DNA of 64,000 bases from Clostridia bacterium. GTDB taxonomy: Bacteria > Bacillota > Clostridia > RUG12999. Within the stretch, counting starts at the first letter, position 1. Each line of letters begins with the position of its first letter. Below are positions 1-8,223 of this stretch, in pieces. The stretch is from assembly GCA_022801925.1 (NCBI GenBank), contig JAAWTG010000001.1, positions 1-64,000 on the forward strand, written 5' to 3'. The notes below the pieces were generated by a model. It worked only from the letters and a program-made list of their open reading frames with translations, ran no database searches and had not been told where the DNA came from. Made by a program: the position numbers and the translations under genes.

Positions 1-18
1 AGCAGAAAATTTTCTGCT
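1..18. terminator. Short palindrome, possible end of an upstream terminator
   Basis: The first 18 bases form a perfect inverted repeat (AGCAGAAAA/TTTTCTGCT) followed by CCGTTTTTG. It could be the end of a terminator for a gene outside the window. It has no free loop and the upstream side is missing, so the call is weak. Nothing else is visible before the glmS promoter at 81. Confidence 0.3.
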
Positions 19-80
19 CCGTTTTTGTGCGGCATATTTGGCGATAATAATGAAGATTTTTTGAAAAAGCAAAAAAATGG

Positions 81-109
81 TTGACTTTTGGGAGGCTGTT
101 GTATATAAT
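81..109 (+). promoter_or_regulatory. Sigma-A promoter of glmS
   Basis: TTGACT at 81-86 and a perfect TATAAT at 104-109 are separated by 17 bases. Transcription would start near 116, giving a leader of about 420 nt that contains the glmS ribozyme. Confidence 0.85.
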
Positions 110-229
110 AGGAGTATTATTGAGTTTTGTTGCAAAGCGGGTTTGTGCAAAAGGATTTCTTTTTGCAGGCGAAAGACGATTCGGCATCCTGCATGGCAGC
201 AATGATTCAGAAAGGAGTATAAACGTATT

Positions 230-400
230 CAAAAGCGCCAGAACTCATGCAGACGCGTGAGTTGACGAGGATGGGGAGTATCGAATCTTCGGCGGGTGCC
301 CCACGGTATCGCACTACCGTTAACGATTGATAAAAGCACAAAGTGATTTGTGTCACAACATCAATCTGGTGTTAAAACCGAATCGTTACGTAAATCAGGC
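230..400 (+). ncRNA. glmS ribozyme: glmS ribozyme (glucosamine-6-phosphate-activated self-cleaving RNA)
   Basis: The conserved core is present in order: AGCGCCAGAACT at 234-245, TTGACGAGGATGGGG at 262-276, ATCGAA, then TTCGGCGGGTGCC. Cleavage is expected between A234 and G235. Helices seen: P1 242-250 with 255-263, a hairpin 303-308/315-320, P3 325-331 with 360-366, and the enclosed P4 hairpin 337-342/347-352. In this family, GlcN6P is the coenzyme for cleavage and the cut mRNA is degraded, giving feedback on GlmS. Position directly upstream of glmS fits. The 3' boundary is approximate. Confidence 0.95.
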
Positions 401-538
401 TGCGGCGTACAGAGGTGATGAAACTTCTGAAATGGGACGGCTTTTTTGTCATACCCAAATTTGCAGGACAGCCTTATCTTATTGCGTTCTTTTTTTGGAA
501 AAAGAGCGGAAAACGTAATCGGAAAGGAAGAATAAAAC

Positions 539-2353
539 ATGTGCGGAATTGTAGGATATATTGGACAGAGAGAAGCAAAAGAATTATTATTGGACGGGCT
601 GAAAAAGCTGGAATATCGCGGATATGACTCGGCGGGAATCGCTGTGCTGCAGTGCGGCGCATTGCATGTGAAACGCGCGGTTGGACGGCTGGAGAATCTT
701 TGCACGGCAACCGGTAATGGGGAACTAAATGGAACTGCGGGAATCGGGCATACGCGCTGGGCAACGCACGGCGCGCCGTCAGTAGAAAATTCCCATCCGC
801 ATTGCAACGAAGCGGGAACCATTGCGGTTGTGCATAACGGTATTATCGAAAATCATGAGGAACTCAAAACATTTTTGATGGAAAAAGGGTATCGGTTCCG
901 GTCTGAAACGGATACGGAAGTGATACCGCATTTGATAGATTTTTATTATCAGGGAGAGTTGCTGGAGGCGGTGCAAAAAGCAGCGCAGCAGCTGAAAGGA
1001 AGTTTTGCGGTTTGCGTCATGCATGTGCAGCATCCGGAACAAATTGTTGCGGCGCGCAAAGACAGTCCGCTGATTGTGGGACTGGGGCAAGATGAAAATT
1101 TTGTCGCGTCTGATATTCCGGCGGTACTGAAAGAAACGCGGGACGTCTATTTGCTGGAGGACGGTGAGTTTGCGGTTGTGACGGCAAATGACGTTACATT
1201 ATATGACATGGAAAAGAAACCGATACAGCGAAGTATTTACCATGTCACATTTGATGAAAATGCGGCGGAAAAAGATGGTTACGACCATTTCATGTTAAAA
1301 GAAATTTTTGAACAGCCACAGGCAATTCGTGAAACATTGCGCGGGTGCGTTGCGCCGGGACAGCCGGTGGTGTTTGACGGCGTGGATTATCAGGATATTG
1401 CGCACATTCGGGAGATTTTTATTGTTGCCTGCGGTACGGCATACCATGCAGGACTGGTAGGGAAAAACGTCATTGAACGGCTGACAAATATTCCAGTGGA
1501 TGTGGACATTGCATCGGAATTTCGTTACCGCCATCCGATTATTGACAAAGATACTTTGCTGGTGGTGATTAGCCAGTCGGGCGAAACGGCGGATACTCTG
1601 GCTGCGCTTCGTCTGGCGCAGCGGCGCGGCTGCCGTGTGTTGGCAGTGACAAACGTGGTGGGAAGCACGATTGCGCGGGAAGCAGACCATGTGTTTTACA
1701 CCCATGCCGGACCGGAAATTGCTGTAGCGTCTACCAAAGCATACACGACGCAGCTCATTGCGCTCTATGGATTAGCGTTATTCTTGGCAGAGCATAAAGG
1801 GACGCTTTCAGAAGAGGAATGTGAAATGGTGAAACAGGAAATGCTGCAACTGCCGGAGTTGACGGCGCAAGTGCTGGAATCGGCAGAATCACTGCATACG
1901 CTGGCGGACAAATTTTTGCAGGAAAATGATATTTTTTATCTTGGACGGGGACTGGATTATGCGGTTGCTATGGAAGGTTCACTGAAATTAAAAGAAATAT
2001 CGTATATTCATTCGGAGTCTTATGCCGGTGGAGAATTGAAACATGGTCCCATTGCTTTAATAGAAGAAGGCACAGTCGTGATTGCAGTCAGTACAAATGA
2101 ACGGCTGCGCGGTAAAATGGAAAGCAACGTTAAAGAAGTGGTGACCAGAGGGGCATATGTACTAGGAATTTTAACAGAAGGATTTCCGGCAAGTGTTTTT
2201 GACGATGTGTTTTATCTGCCGGAAGTGAATCCGTTGTTTGCGCCGGTGCTGGCAATTCTTCCATTACAATTGCTCAGCTATTATATTGCAGTGGGAAAAG
2301 AATGTGATGTTGATAAACCGCGAAATCTGGCAAAATCGGTTACGGTAGAATAA
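539..2353 (+). CDS. glmS: Glutamine--fructose-6-phosphate aminotransferase (isomerizing)
   Basis: Converts fructose-6-phosphate and glutamine to glucosamine-6-phosphate, the first committed step to UDP-GlcNAc and peptidoglycan; cytoplasmic. At 604 residues it is full length. The N-terminus MCGIVGYIG carries Cys2, the glutaminase nucleophile exposed after Met removal. The class II amidotransferase domain covers about 1-220, followed by two SIS sugar-isomerase domains; the end DKPRNLAKSVTVE is typical. A GGAAAGGAAG ribosome-binding site sits about 9 bases before the ATG. The gene is monocistronic: own promoter at 81, ribozyme leader, strong terminator at 2398. Regulation by the GlcN6P ribozyme is expected. 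Confidence 0.98.
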   Translation: MCGIVGYIGQREAKELLLDGLKKLEYRGYDSAGIAVLQCGALHVKRAVGRLENLCTATGNGELNGTAGIGHTRWATHGAPSVENSHPHCNEAGTIAVVHNGIIENHEELKTFLMEKGYRFRSETDTEVIPHLIDFYYQGELLEAVQKAAQQLKGSFAVCVMHVQHPEQIVAARKDSPLIVGLGQDENFVASDIPAVLKETRDVYLLEDGEFAVVTANDVTLYDMEKKPIQRSIYHVTFDENAAEKDGYDHFMLKEIFEQPQAIRETLRGCVAPGQPVVFDGVDYQDIAHIREIFIVACGTAYHAGLVGKNVIERLTNIPVDVDIASEFRYRHPIIDKDTLLVVISQSGETADTLAALRLAQRRGCRVLAVTNVVGSTIAREADHVFYTHAGPEIAVASTKAYTTQLIALYGLALFLAEHKGTLSEEECEMVKQEMLQLPELTAQVLESAESLHTLADKFLQENDIFYLGRGLDYAVAMEGSLKLKEISYIHSESYAGGELKHGPIALIEEGTVVIAVSTNERLRGKMESNVKEVVTRGAYVLGILTEGFPASVFDDVFYLPEVNPLFAPVLAILPLQLLSYYIAVGKECDVDKPRNLAKSVTVE

Positions 2354-2397
2354 AAAGGGAATGCCTACTATTGAATTTGTAGGCTGAAACATAAAGG

Positions 2398-2447
2398 AAG
2401 AACATGGGATTCAGGCTGTTCAGGTTGGAATCCCATGTTCTTTGTTT
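2398..2447 (+). terminator. Rho-independent terminator of glmS
   Basis: A 13-bp perfect stem (2400-2412 with 2428-2440) is followed by TTTGTTT. A smaller hairpin (GCCTAC/GTAGGC, from 2363) lies between it and the stop codon. Confidence 0.9.
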
Positions 2448-2593
2448 GATATGGCTGAAAATTTGTAGATAGGAAATATATTGGAATGCTTGCAGAACGA
2501 GGTTTCATTTTATTTTGAAATTTATCAAAATGTGCATGAAAAAATGGACAGGAAACGTGAAAAAATTGTTGGAGAAATGAGACAGAAATGTCA
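2448..2593. other. AT-rich intergenic spacer
   Basis: Part of the 326-nt gap between glmS and ftsQ. Apart from the glmS terminator and the ftsQ promoter that flank it, I see no ORF, repeat or structured RNA here. Confidence 0.6.
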
Positions 2594-2622
2594 TTGACGG
2601 CAACATATAAATATGTTATAAT
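2594..2622 (+). promoter_or_regulatory. Sigma-A promoter of the ftsQ operon
   Basis: TTGACG at 2594-2599 and TATAAT at 2617-2622 with a 17-base spacer. The predicted start of transcription near 2629 leaves about 50 nt of leader before the ATG at 2680. Confidence 0.85.
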
Positions 2623-2679
2623 ATAAAAAGTGTATATTATAATATGGAAAAGTCATTTGGACAGGGTAGGAGAGCGGAT

Positions 2680-3435
2680 ATGAACAGAAAAGTAAATGCT
2701 GGGTCCTCCCCGAAACACCGGCGAAAGAAAAGGACAAGTGTTACGATTTTAAAGTTCCTTTTCATCATGATGTTACTCGCTGGTGTATTATTATGTCTAC
2801 CAGTGTTTCGATTATCCAAGGTGGATATTAGTGGACTGAAAAACATTCCGCGGGAAACGGTTATGAATGCAGTGCAGGACGAAATGGGAAATCACATTCT
2901 GCGTGTGGACAAGCAGACATTGGAGGAACGGATTCGTAAAATTGCTTATGTTGCGGACGCTGCTGTGCAGACAAAGTTTCCCAACCGCCTGGAAATTGTC
3001 ATTAAAGAAACCACAATGGTGGGATATATTAAATTCACGGACGGCTTTATTGGAATCGATGGGACAGGAAAGGTTATTACGACGGCACAGGAAAAAAATG
3101 AAGCCATACCGGTGGTGGAAGGCGTAAGAGTAAAGACGTTTGTGATTGGAGAAATCATTGCGGTGGCGGAGGAAGAACGATTAAAAACGGTACTCACTTG
3201 TTTAAATGCAATACAAACGAACGGACTTACGAGTACCATTGCGAAGGTAGATACCACGAATTTGCAGGAAATTATGCTGCAAACATCAGGACAAGTGATT
3301 GCAAAATGTGGTTCTAAAGACCAGTTGGAATATAAAATTGCCATGTTTTCCAGCGTATTGCCGCAAATAAACCTACAGGTGCCCGGAACGGTAGATTTGA
3401 GAATTGCAGGACAGGCGATTTATGATATTTCATAA
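2680..3435 (+). CDS. ftsQ: Cell-division protein FtsQ/DivIB
   Basis: Bitopic divisome protein that bridges FtsL/FtsB and septal peptidoglycan synthases. The 251-residue protein has a basic cytoplasmic head (KHRRKKR), one membrane segment (about 23-42), a POTRA domain beginning FRLSKVDISGLKNIPRETV and an FtsQ-type beta domain. The ATG at 2680 is chosen because AGGAG at 2668-2672 is 7 bases upstream; an in-frame ATG at 2644 lies only about 15 nt after the predicted transcription start and has no ribosome-binding site. It heads ftsQ - DUF881 - sbp - ftsZ, the usual Clostridia order without the mur genes. Confidence 0.9.
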   Translation: MNRKVNAGSSPKHRRKKRTSVTILKFLFIMMLLAGVLLCLPVFRLSKVDISGLKNIPRETVMNAVQDEMGNHILRVDKQTLEERIRKIAYVADAAVQTKFPNRLEIVIKETTMVGYIKFTDGFIGIDGTGKVITTAQEKNEAIPVVEGVRVKTFVIGEIIAVAEEERLKTVLTCLNAIQTNGLTSTIAKVDTTNLQEIMLQTSGQVIAKCGSKDQLEYKIAMFSSVLPQINLQVPGTVDLRIAGQAIYDIS

Positions 3436-3531
3436 ACAGACGGGAAAAAAGTTAGCCTGTTGCCGTATAGAAAGCCGAGCCTGAAACAAAATGCAACAAG
3501 AGATATGTAGCATTGAGAATGCATTGTACTT

Positions 3532-3560
3532 ATAAAATGAGATAATAATAAAATGAGATA
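3532..3560 (+). repeat. Tandem 13-bp direct repeat upstream of the DUF881 gene
   Basis: ATAAAATGAGATA occurs at 3532-3544 and again at 3548-3560 (16-bp period), just before the ribosome-binding site of the DUF881 gene. A small GCATT/AATGC hairpin lies at about 3510-3522. Function unknown. Confidence 0.6.
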
Positions 3561-3575
3561 GATTGGGAAAGGATT

Positions 3576-4331
3576 ATGCCGAATATGAAAAAAACGGATA
3601 TCGGCAGACAAGTTGCTTTGACGGCGGTTTGTCTCTTATTGGGATTTGTGGTTTCGTTGCAGCTTAAAAGCGTGACTATCAACTACGCGAGCAGCAATAC
3701 GGAAGTGAAACGCGCAGAAGAACTGCAGAAGGATTTATTAAAAGAAAAAACGAAAAATGAAGAGTTATATAGTCAGCTCATGCAGATGAAAAACGAAGTG
3801 GAGCAGTATAGAAAAATATCGGAAGAAAACGGAAATGTTTCGCAGGTTTTGATGGAACAGGTGAATATGGCGGAGACCTTAGCGGGACTTTCGGCAGTGG
3901 AAGGAACCGGCGTGGTTGTGACTTTAAAAGATGCCACAGGAGAACAGAACGCACTCCAGGATGCACAAAATTCCATCATTCATGAAGGCGATTTGCGAAC
4001 CATTATCAATGAACTGTTAGCTTCCGGTGCAGAGGTGGTATCGCTGAACGATGAGAGACTGGTCTCTACCAGTTCCATCCGATGTGTGGGGCCAACGGTG
4101 ATGGTAAACAATACAAGAATTGCCCCGCCGTTTGTTATCAAAGCGATTGGTGATTCCAAAACATTAGAAGCAGGACTTTTGATTAAAGACGGTATTGTAG
4201 AAGTGCTGAAAAGCTACGGCATATCCGTGGATATTCAAATAAGCGATAAAGTGGCGATTCCGGCGTATAAAGGCGCTGTCACCTTTAAATATGCACAAAA
4301 AGTAAAGCAGACAGGAAATGGAGGAAATTAG
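3576..4331 (+). CDS. DUF881 family protein (YlxW/YlxX-like)
   Basis: A 251-residue membrane-anchored protein of the DUF881 family, nearly always encoded beside ftsQ/ftsZ in Firmicutes; molecular function is not established. It has one N-terminal membrane segment (about 13-30), a coiled-coil stretch rich in Glu/Lys (about 42-85, KEKTKNEELYSQLMQMKNEV), then the conserved extracellular DUF881 domain (GTGVVVTLKDATGEQN, INELLASGAEVVSLNDERL, CVGPTVMVNNTRIAPPF). GGGAAAGGA precedes the ATG. It lies 140 nt after ftsQ and 3 nt before the next gene, so translation with its neighbour is probably linked. Confidence 0.85.
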   Translation: MPNMKKTDIGRQVALTAVCLLLGFVVSLQLKSVTINYASSNTEVKRAEELQKDLLKEKTKNEELYSQLMQMKNEVEQYRKISEENGNVSQVLMEQVNMAETLAGLSAVEGTGVVVTLKDATGEQNALQDAQNSIIHEGDLRTIINELLASGAEVVSLNDERLVSTSSIRCVGPTVMVNNTRIAPPFVIKAIGDSKTLEAGLLIKDGIVEVLKSYGISVDIQISDKVAIPAYKGAVTFKYAQKVKQTGNGGN

Positions 4332-4334
4332 ACG

Positions 4335-4682
4335 ATGTATCCAATCATTGGACTGATTATTGGCATTATTGCAGGATATACTGTGAATTTCCACATTCCG
4401 CCGGAATATTCCAAATATGTTGCAGTTGCGATTTTGGCAGCGCTGGATTCGGTGTTTGGCGCGGTTACGGCATCTGCACAAAAGAATTTTAGTTTAAAAG
4501 TATTCATAACAGGATTTTTTGGAAATTCATTGTTGGCAGCGGGACTCACATTCTTAGGAAAACGCTTGGATGTGGATTTGGGACTGGCGGCAATACTGGT
4601 TTTCGGCACAAGAATGTTTAACAATTTTGCGATTATGCGCAGACTTTTGCTGAATAAATTTAAAAAGGTGGAAAAAATTTAA
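4335..4682 (+). CDS. sbp: Small basic family protein (DUF1290)
   Basis: A 115-residue integral membrane protein of the DUF1290 / small basic protein family found between DUF881 and ftsZ genes in Firmicutes. The start [19 protein letters not shown], the conserved [15 protein letters not shown] and the GTRMFNNFA(I)RR-like end identify it. Three hydrophobic segments and a Lys-rich C-terminus are visible. Exact role unknown; association with division is inferred from gene order. GGAGG precedes the start, 3 nt after the previous stop. Confidence 0.85.
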   Translation: MYPIIGLIIGIIAGYTVNFHIPPEYSKYVAVAILAALDSVFGAVTASAQKNFSLKVFITGFFGNSLLAAGLTFLGKRLDVDLGLAAILVFGTRMFNNFAIMRRLLLNKFKKVEKI

Positions 4683-4691
4683 AATTTTGTA

Positions 4692-4720
4692 TTGTATTAT
4701 CCTTGAAAGTATTGTATAAT
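4692..4720 (+). promoter_or_regulatory. Probable internal promoter of ftsZ
   Basis: TTGTAT at 4692-4697 and TATAAT at 4715-4720, 17 bases apart, immediately after the DUF1290 gene. It would let ftsZ be transcribed independently of ftsQ. Confidence 0.7.
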
Positions 4721-4750
4721 GATAAAATAGAGTATAGGGAGGGCGAGTCT

Positions 4751-5965
4751 ATGATCGATGTTGATGTGGTTTCAAATAATATTGTAAAAATGAAGGTCGT
4801 CGGTGTCGGCGGAGGCGGAAATAACGCAGTAAACCGAATGATTGAAGTAGGGCTGGAAGATATTGAATTTATTGCAGTGAACACAGACCACCAGGTGTTG
4901 ATGAGTTCCAAGGCAAATAAAAAATTGCAGCTTGGTGAAAAAATCACAGGTGGAATGGGTGCCGGTGCAAAACCGGAGATTGGAAAAAAGGCTGCGGAAG
5001 AAAGTCGGGAAGAAATCGCGGCAGCACTGCAGGGCGCTAATATGGTGTTCATCACTGCCGGTATGGGCGGTGGAACAGGAACAGGTGCGGCGCCTGTTGT
5101 GGCGCAAATTGCCAAAGAAATGGGAATGTTGACCGTTGCGGTTGTAACAAAACCGTTTTCTGTGGAAGGTCGTGCACGTTATAAAGCAGCGGAAGAAGGC
5201 ATTGACGTTTTAAAAGAATATGTGGATTCTATTGTGATTATTCCCAATGACCGTTTGTTGATGATTGCAGATAAAAAGACGACTGTGACAGAAGCGTTTA
5301 AAATGGCGGATGATGTACTGCGTCAGGTGGTACAGGGAATTTCAGACGTCATTAAAAATACAGCATGTATCAATCTGGACTTTGCAGACATTAAGACAAT
5401 TATGCAGGATCAGGGTCTGACGCATATGGGGATTGGTCATGGAAAAGGCGAAGAAAAAGTGGAGGAAGCAGTTCGTCAGGCAGTGGACAACCCCTTGCTG
5501 GAAACATCTATCAATGGGGCAAAATATGTACTGCTTTATATTGTGGGCGGCAACGACTTCGGTATGTTTGACGCCAATGCGGTGGCAGAAATTGTACAGA
5601 AAGACATTGATGAAGATTCCACGTTTATTTATGGACTGGGTATTGATGAATCTTTGGATGATGAACTGATTGTCACGATTATTGCTACAGGATTTGACCA
5701 TGAAGTGTCTACGCCGTTTGGCATGGGCAGACAGCAGGTAGTAAAAAAGGAAACAGTTCAGGCGCCGCCACAGCAGCAGCCGGCAAAACAAACGACTGTA
5801 CCGCGGGACAATAAAGCAACAGATTATAGAAACTTTATTCAGCAGTTCAGCAACAAAGGTCGTGATTATACACCGACAAATACTTCAGCGGCTGGACAAG
5901 CAGATGAAATCGGAGAAGATGAAGAAGGGTTTGAAATTCCACCGTGGATGTCGTCTGACCGGTAA
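4751..5965 (+). CDS. ftsZ: Cell-division GTPase FtsZ
   Basis: Tubulin-like GTPase that forms the Z ring. The 404-residue product has the nucleotide-binding start [15 protein letters not shown], the tubulin signature [10 protein letters not shown], the T7-loop region NLDFADI, a Gln/Pro-rich flexible linker (about 325-385) and the conserved C-terminal peptide EIPPWM that binds FtsA/SepF. The ATG at 4751 has AGGGAGGG upstream at good spacing; the longer in-frame start at 4703 lies inside the promoter and is rejected. Last gene of the division block, ended by the terminator at 5986. Confidence 0.97.
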   Translation: MIDVDVVSNNIVKMKVVGVGGGGNNAVNRMIEVGLEDIEFIAVNTDHQVLMSSKANKKLQLGEKITGGMGAGAKPEIGKKAAEESREEIAAALQGANMVFITAGMGGGTGTGAAPVVAQIAKEMGMLTVAVVTKPFSVEGRARYKAAEEGIDVLKEYVDSIVIIPNDRLLMIADKKTTVTEAFKMADDVLRQVVQGISDVIKNTACINLDFADIKTIMQDQGLTHMGIGHGKGEEKVEEAVRQAVDNPLLETSINGAKYVLLYIVGGNDFGMFDANAVAEIVQKDIDEDSTFIYGLGIDESLDDELIVTIIATGFDHEVSTPFGMGRQQVVKKETVQAPPQQQPAKQTTVPRDNKATDYRNFIQQFSNKGRDYTPTNTSAAGQADEIGEDEEGFEIPPWMSSDR

Positions 5966-5985
5966 TTACATAGAAAAATATAATT

Positions 5986-6028
5986 AGCACTGCTATGATT
6001 GCTTTTGAACAATATAGCAGTGCTTTTC
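5986..6028 (+). terminator. Terminator of ftsZ
   Basis: An 11-bp perfect stem AGCACTGCTAT (5986-5996) with ATAGCAGTGCT (6014-6024), followed by TTT. Confidence 0.85.
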
Positions 6029-6070
6029 ATGTATATAAAGTTTAGTTACGAAATGAAAGAAGTGAGTGCG

Positions 6071-6607
6071 ATGGAGGGCGTTGCAAGGTATCAAGTCCGA
6101 TTACTTCCTCATAATGCGGCTTGGGAAGAAGAATTTCAGCAAGTAAAAAACTGGCTGGAGCGTTGTTGGCAACAGAATGTGATAGATATTCAACACGTTG
6201 GCAGTACCGCAATTAAAACAATCTGCGCTAAACCAATTCTTGATATTGCTGTGCAGCTGCATTCTATCCAGCTTATGGATATACCGGCGCTTGTGCAGCA
6301 AGGGTACGAATACCGCGGAGAACAAGGGGAGAATGAATCGCATCATCTCTTTGTGCTGCGCAGCGAGCAAGGGCTGTCTTTACAGCATATCCATTGCTAT
6401 GATAGGAACGAAAAAGGGTTTTATCAATTGGTAGGGTTTCGGGATTACTTAAATCAGCATTTGAAGGAAGCTAAACAGTATGAAACGTTGAAACAAAAAC
6501 TAGCGGAAAACTATGCAGAGAATCGAGTGGCTTACACCAAGAGTAAAGAGGAATTTATTCAGTCTATCTATAAAAAGTTAGCTGAGATAAACCATTTTTG
6601 CGAATAA
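6071..6607 (+). CDS. GrpB family protein (UPF0157)
   Basis: A 178-residue member of the GrpB/UPF0157 family, whose fold belongs to the nucleotidyltransferase superfamily; biochemical role not established. Conserved features: HNAAWEEEF near the start, the HVGSTAI and KPILDIAV blocks, HLFVLR, and FRDYLNQHLKEAKQYETLKQKLA. Start assigned to ATG 6071 (GAAAGAAG 8 bases upstream); an ATG at 6053 is possible but has no ribosome-binding site, and the longer TTG frame begins within the ftsZ terminator. Single gene between two terminators, convergent with the MATE gene. Confidence 0.85.
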   Translation: MEGVARYQVRLLPHNAAWEEEFQQVKNWLERCWQQNVIDIQHVGSTAIKTICAKPILDIAVQLHSIQLMDIPALVQQGYEYRGEQGENESHHLFVLRSEQGLSLQHIHCYDRNEKGFYQLVGFRDYLNQHLKEAKQYETLKQKLAENYAENRVAYTKSKEEFIQSIYKKLAEINHFCE

Positions 6608-6617
6608 ATATCAATAA

Positions 6618-6676
6618 ACAAAACGCCGGAATTATATATTAGCATCGTGCTGATACATCATTCCGGCGTTATTTTA
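6618..6676. terminator. Bidirectional terminator between GrpB and MATE genes
   Basis: An 11-bp stem, AACGCCGGAAT (6622-6632) with ATTCCGGCGTT (6660-6670), flanked by A-rich and T-rich sequence on the two sides, serves the convergent genes. Confidence 0.8.
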
Positions 6677-6697
6677 TATTCTGATTGGATTATTACG

Positions 6698-8080
6698 TTA
6701 TGCGCTGAGTGTCTTAGTGGTGTTGGGCTGTTGATTCGCCACACGCCGCCTGATAATGAAATAGGCGACGATAGAAGCGACCGATGAGATGAGCCAACTG
6801 ATGGGATAGACCCACATCAGCGTAGCAAACGACGGCGCCAGCGGGAACACGAGATAGACCCACAACAGCCGGAAAGCGCAAGAACCGGCAAACGAAATCA
6901 ATGCAGGCGTCAGGGAATATCCCAGACCGCGCATACTACCGGAGAGCACATCCATAAAGACGCTGATAAATTGCATGACGAGACAATATTTCATGCGGAC
7001 AAGTCCTATCTCAATCACAGCGGTTTCCGTTGTGTAAAAATGCAATGCGCCTTTGCCTGCAAAGAAAAATATAAGACTTAAAGAGGTGGAAAAAACAAAT
7101 CCCATCAGCAAGCAAAGCTGTGTGACACGTCTGCATCTGGCATATTCACCGGCGCCATAATTTTGTCCTGTGAATGTGACACATGCCTGAGTGAAGGCAT
7201 TCAGTAAAAAGTAAACAAAATATTCAAAATTCAATGCTGCCGCAGAACCTGCAACAGTATCGGAACCGAGCGAGTTCAGCGCGGATTGCACACAAATATT
7301 GGACAGCGAAAATACAACGCCTTGCAGTCCGGCAGGAAGCCCGATTTTTGCAATGCTTTTTAGGATATCAACATCCATTCTGAGACGGCGTAAATTGACC
7401 CGAAGTGCTCCTTTTTCGTGTGTCAAAAACCAAAGAATCAGGCTGGCACTAATGATGTTTGAGATGACGGTGGCAATTCCAACGCCTGCGACACTTAGTT
7501 TGCAAACAATCACAAAAAATAAATTTAAAAGCACATTGATAATGCCGGATATCAGCAAACAAATAAATGGTGTTTTCGTATCGCCGCGGCTTCTGAGAAT
7601 TGCCGAACCGAAATTATAGAGCATCATAAAAGGCATACCGAGAAAATAAATTCTCAGATAAACGGTTGCAAGGTCAATGATGTCGTGCGGTGTCTGGATG
7701 AGCTGCAAAATAGGACGCGTGATAATAAGTCCCAGAATCATAATGAGCAGCCCGCTGAGCAGCGCCACGAGTACGGTTGTATGTACAGCTTTGCGTACCT
7801 GTGAGGTGTTGCCTTCACCGAGGAACCTTGCAATCATCACATTTGCGCCAACGGATAGTCCGACAAATATGTTGACTAATAAATTAATAACAGCGCCGTT
7901 GCTGCCGACTGCCGCTAACGCCTGACTGCCGGCAAACCGTCCCACCACTGCAACGTCCGCGGAATTGAATAATTGCTGGAGTATACTGCTTGCAGCAAGC
8001 GGCAACGCAAATAGTAATATTTTATTCCATAGCGAACCGTGAAGTAAATCCAGTTCTTGCTTTTCTTTTTTTGTTTGCAT
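6698..8080 (-). CDS. MATE family efflux transporter
   Basis: A 460-residue polytopic membrane protein with about twelve hydrophobic segments and two MATE repeats (LFALPLAASSILQQLFNSADVAVVGRFAG at the start). Family members export drugs or metabolites using Na+ or H+ gradients; substrate unknown. The start is ATG at 8080 with GGGAGG at 8091-8096 on the minus strand; the longer TTG reading frame begins inside that ribosome-binding site. It lies 118 nt downstream of nadE on the same strand, possibly co-transcribed. Confidence 0.92.
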   Translation of the reverse strand: MQTKKEKQELDLLHGSLWNKILLFALPLAASSILQQLFNSADVAVVGRFAGSQALAAVGSNGAVINLLVNIFVGLSVGANVMIARFLGEGNTSQVRKAVHTTVLVALLSGLLIMILGLIITRPILQLIQTPHDIIDLATVYLRIYFLGMPFMMLYNFGSAILRSRGDTKTPFICLLISGIINVLLNLFFVIVCKLSVAGVGIATVISNIISASLILWFLTHEKGALRVNLRRLRMDVDILKSIAKIGLPAGLQGVVFSLSNICVQSALNSLGSDTVAGSAAALNFEYFVYFLLNAFTQACVTFTGQNYGAGEYARCRRVTQLCLLMGFVFSTSLSLIFFFAGKGALHFYTTETAVIEIGLVRMKYCLVMQFISVFMDVLSGSMRGLGYSLTPALISFAGSCAFRLLWVYLVFPLAPSFATLMWVYPISWLISSVASIVAYFIIRRRVANQQPNTTKTLSA

Positions 8081-8177
8081 ATATGAATTTCCTCCCAATA
8101 TATATGTAAAAAAGGCGGCGTATCACGTACGCCGATTTGAGTTTTGGTATTTGAGTCAGATTGTCATTGCGGCGCAG

Positions 8178-8223
8178 GGAGGAGTTAGAAAAGTTATCTC
8201 AAGATAACTTTTCTAACTCCTCC
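8178..8223. repeat. 22-bp perfect inverted repeat across the nadE stop codon
   Basis: Arms 8178-8199 and 8202-8223 are perfect reverse complements separated by 2 nt. The right arm is the nadE C-terminal coding sequence (EELEKLS) and the centre holds its TGA stop. No T-run follows on the minus strand, so it is not a standard terminator. Confidence 0.9.

Noticed and set aside
8178-8223. nadE inverted repeat as a Rho-independent terminator
   Set aside because: The loop would be only 2 nt and no T-run follows on the minus strand.
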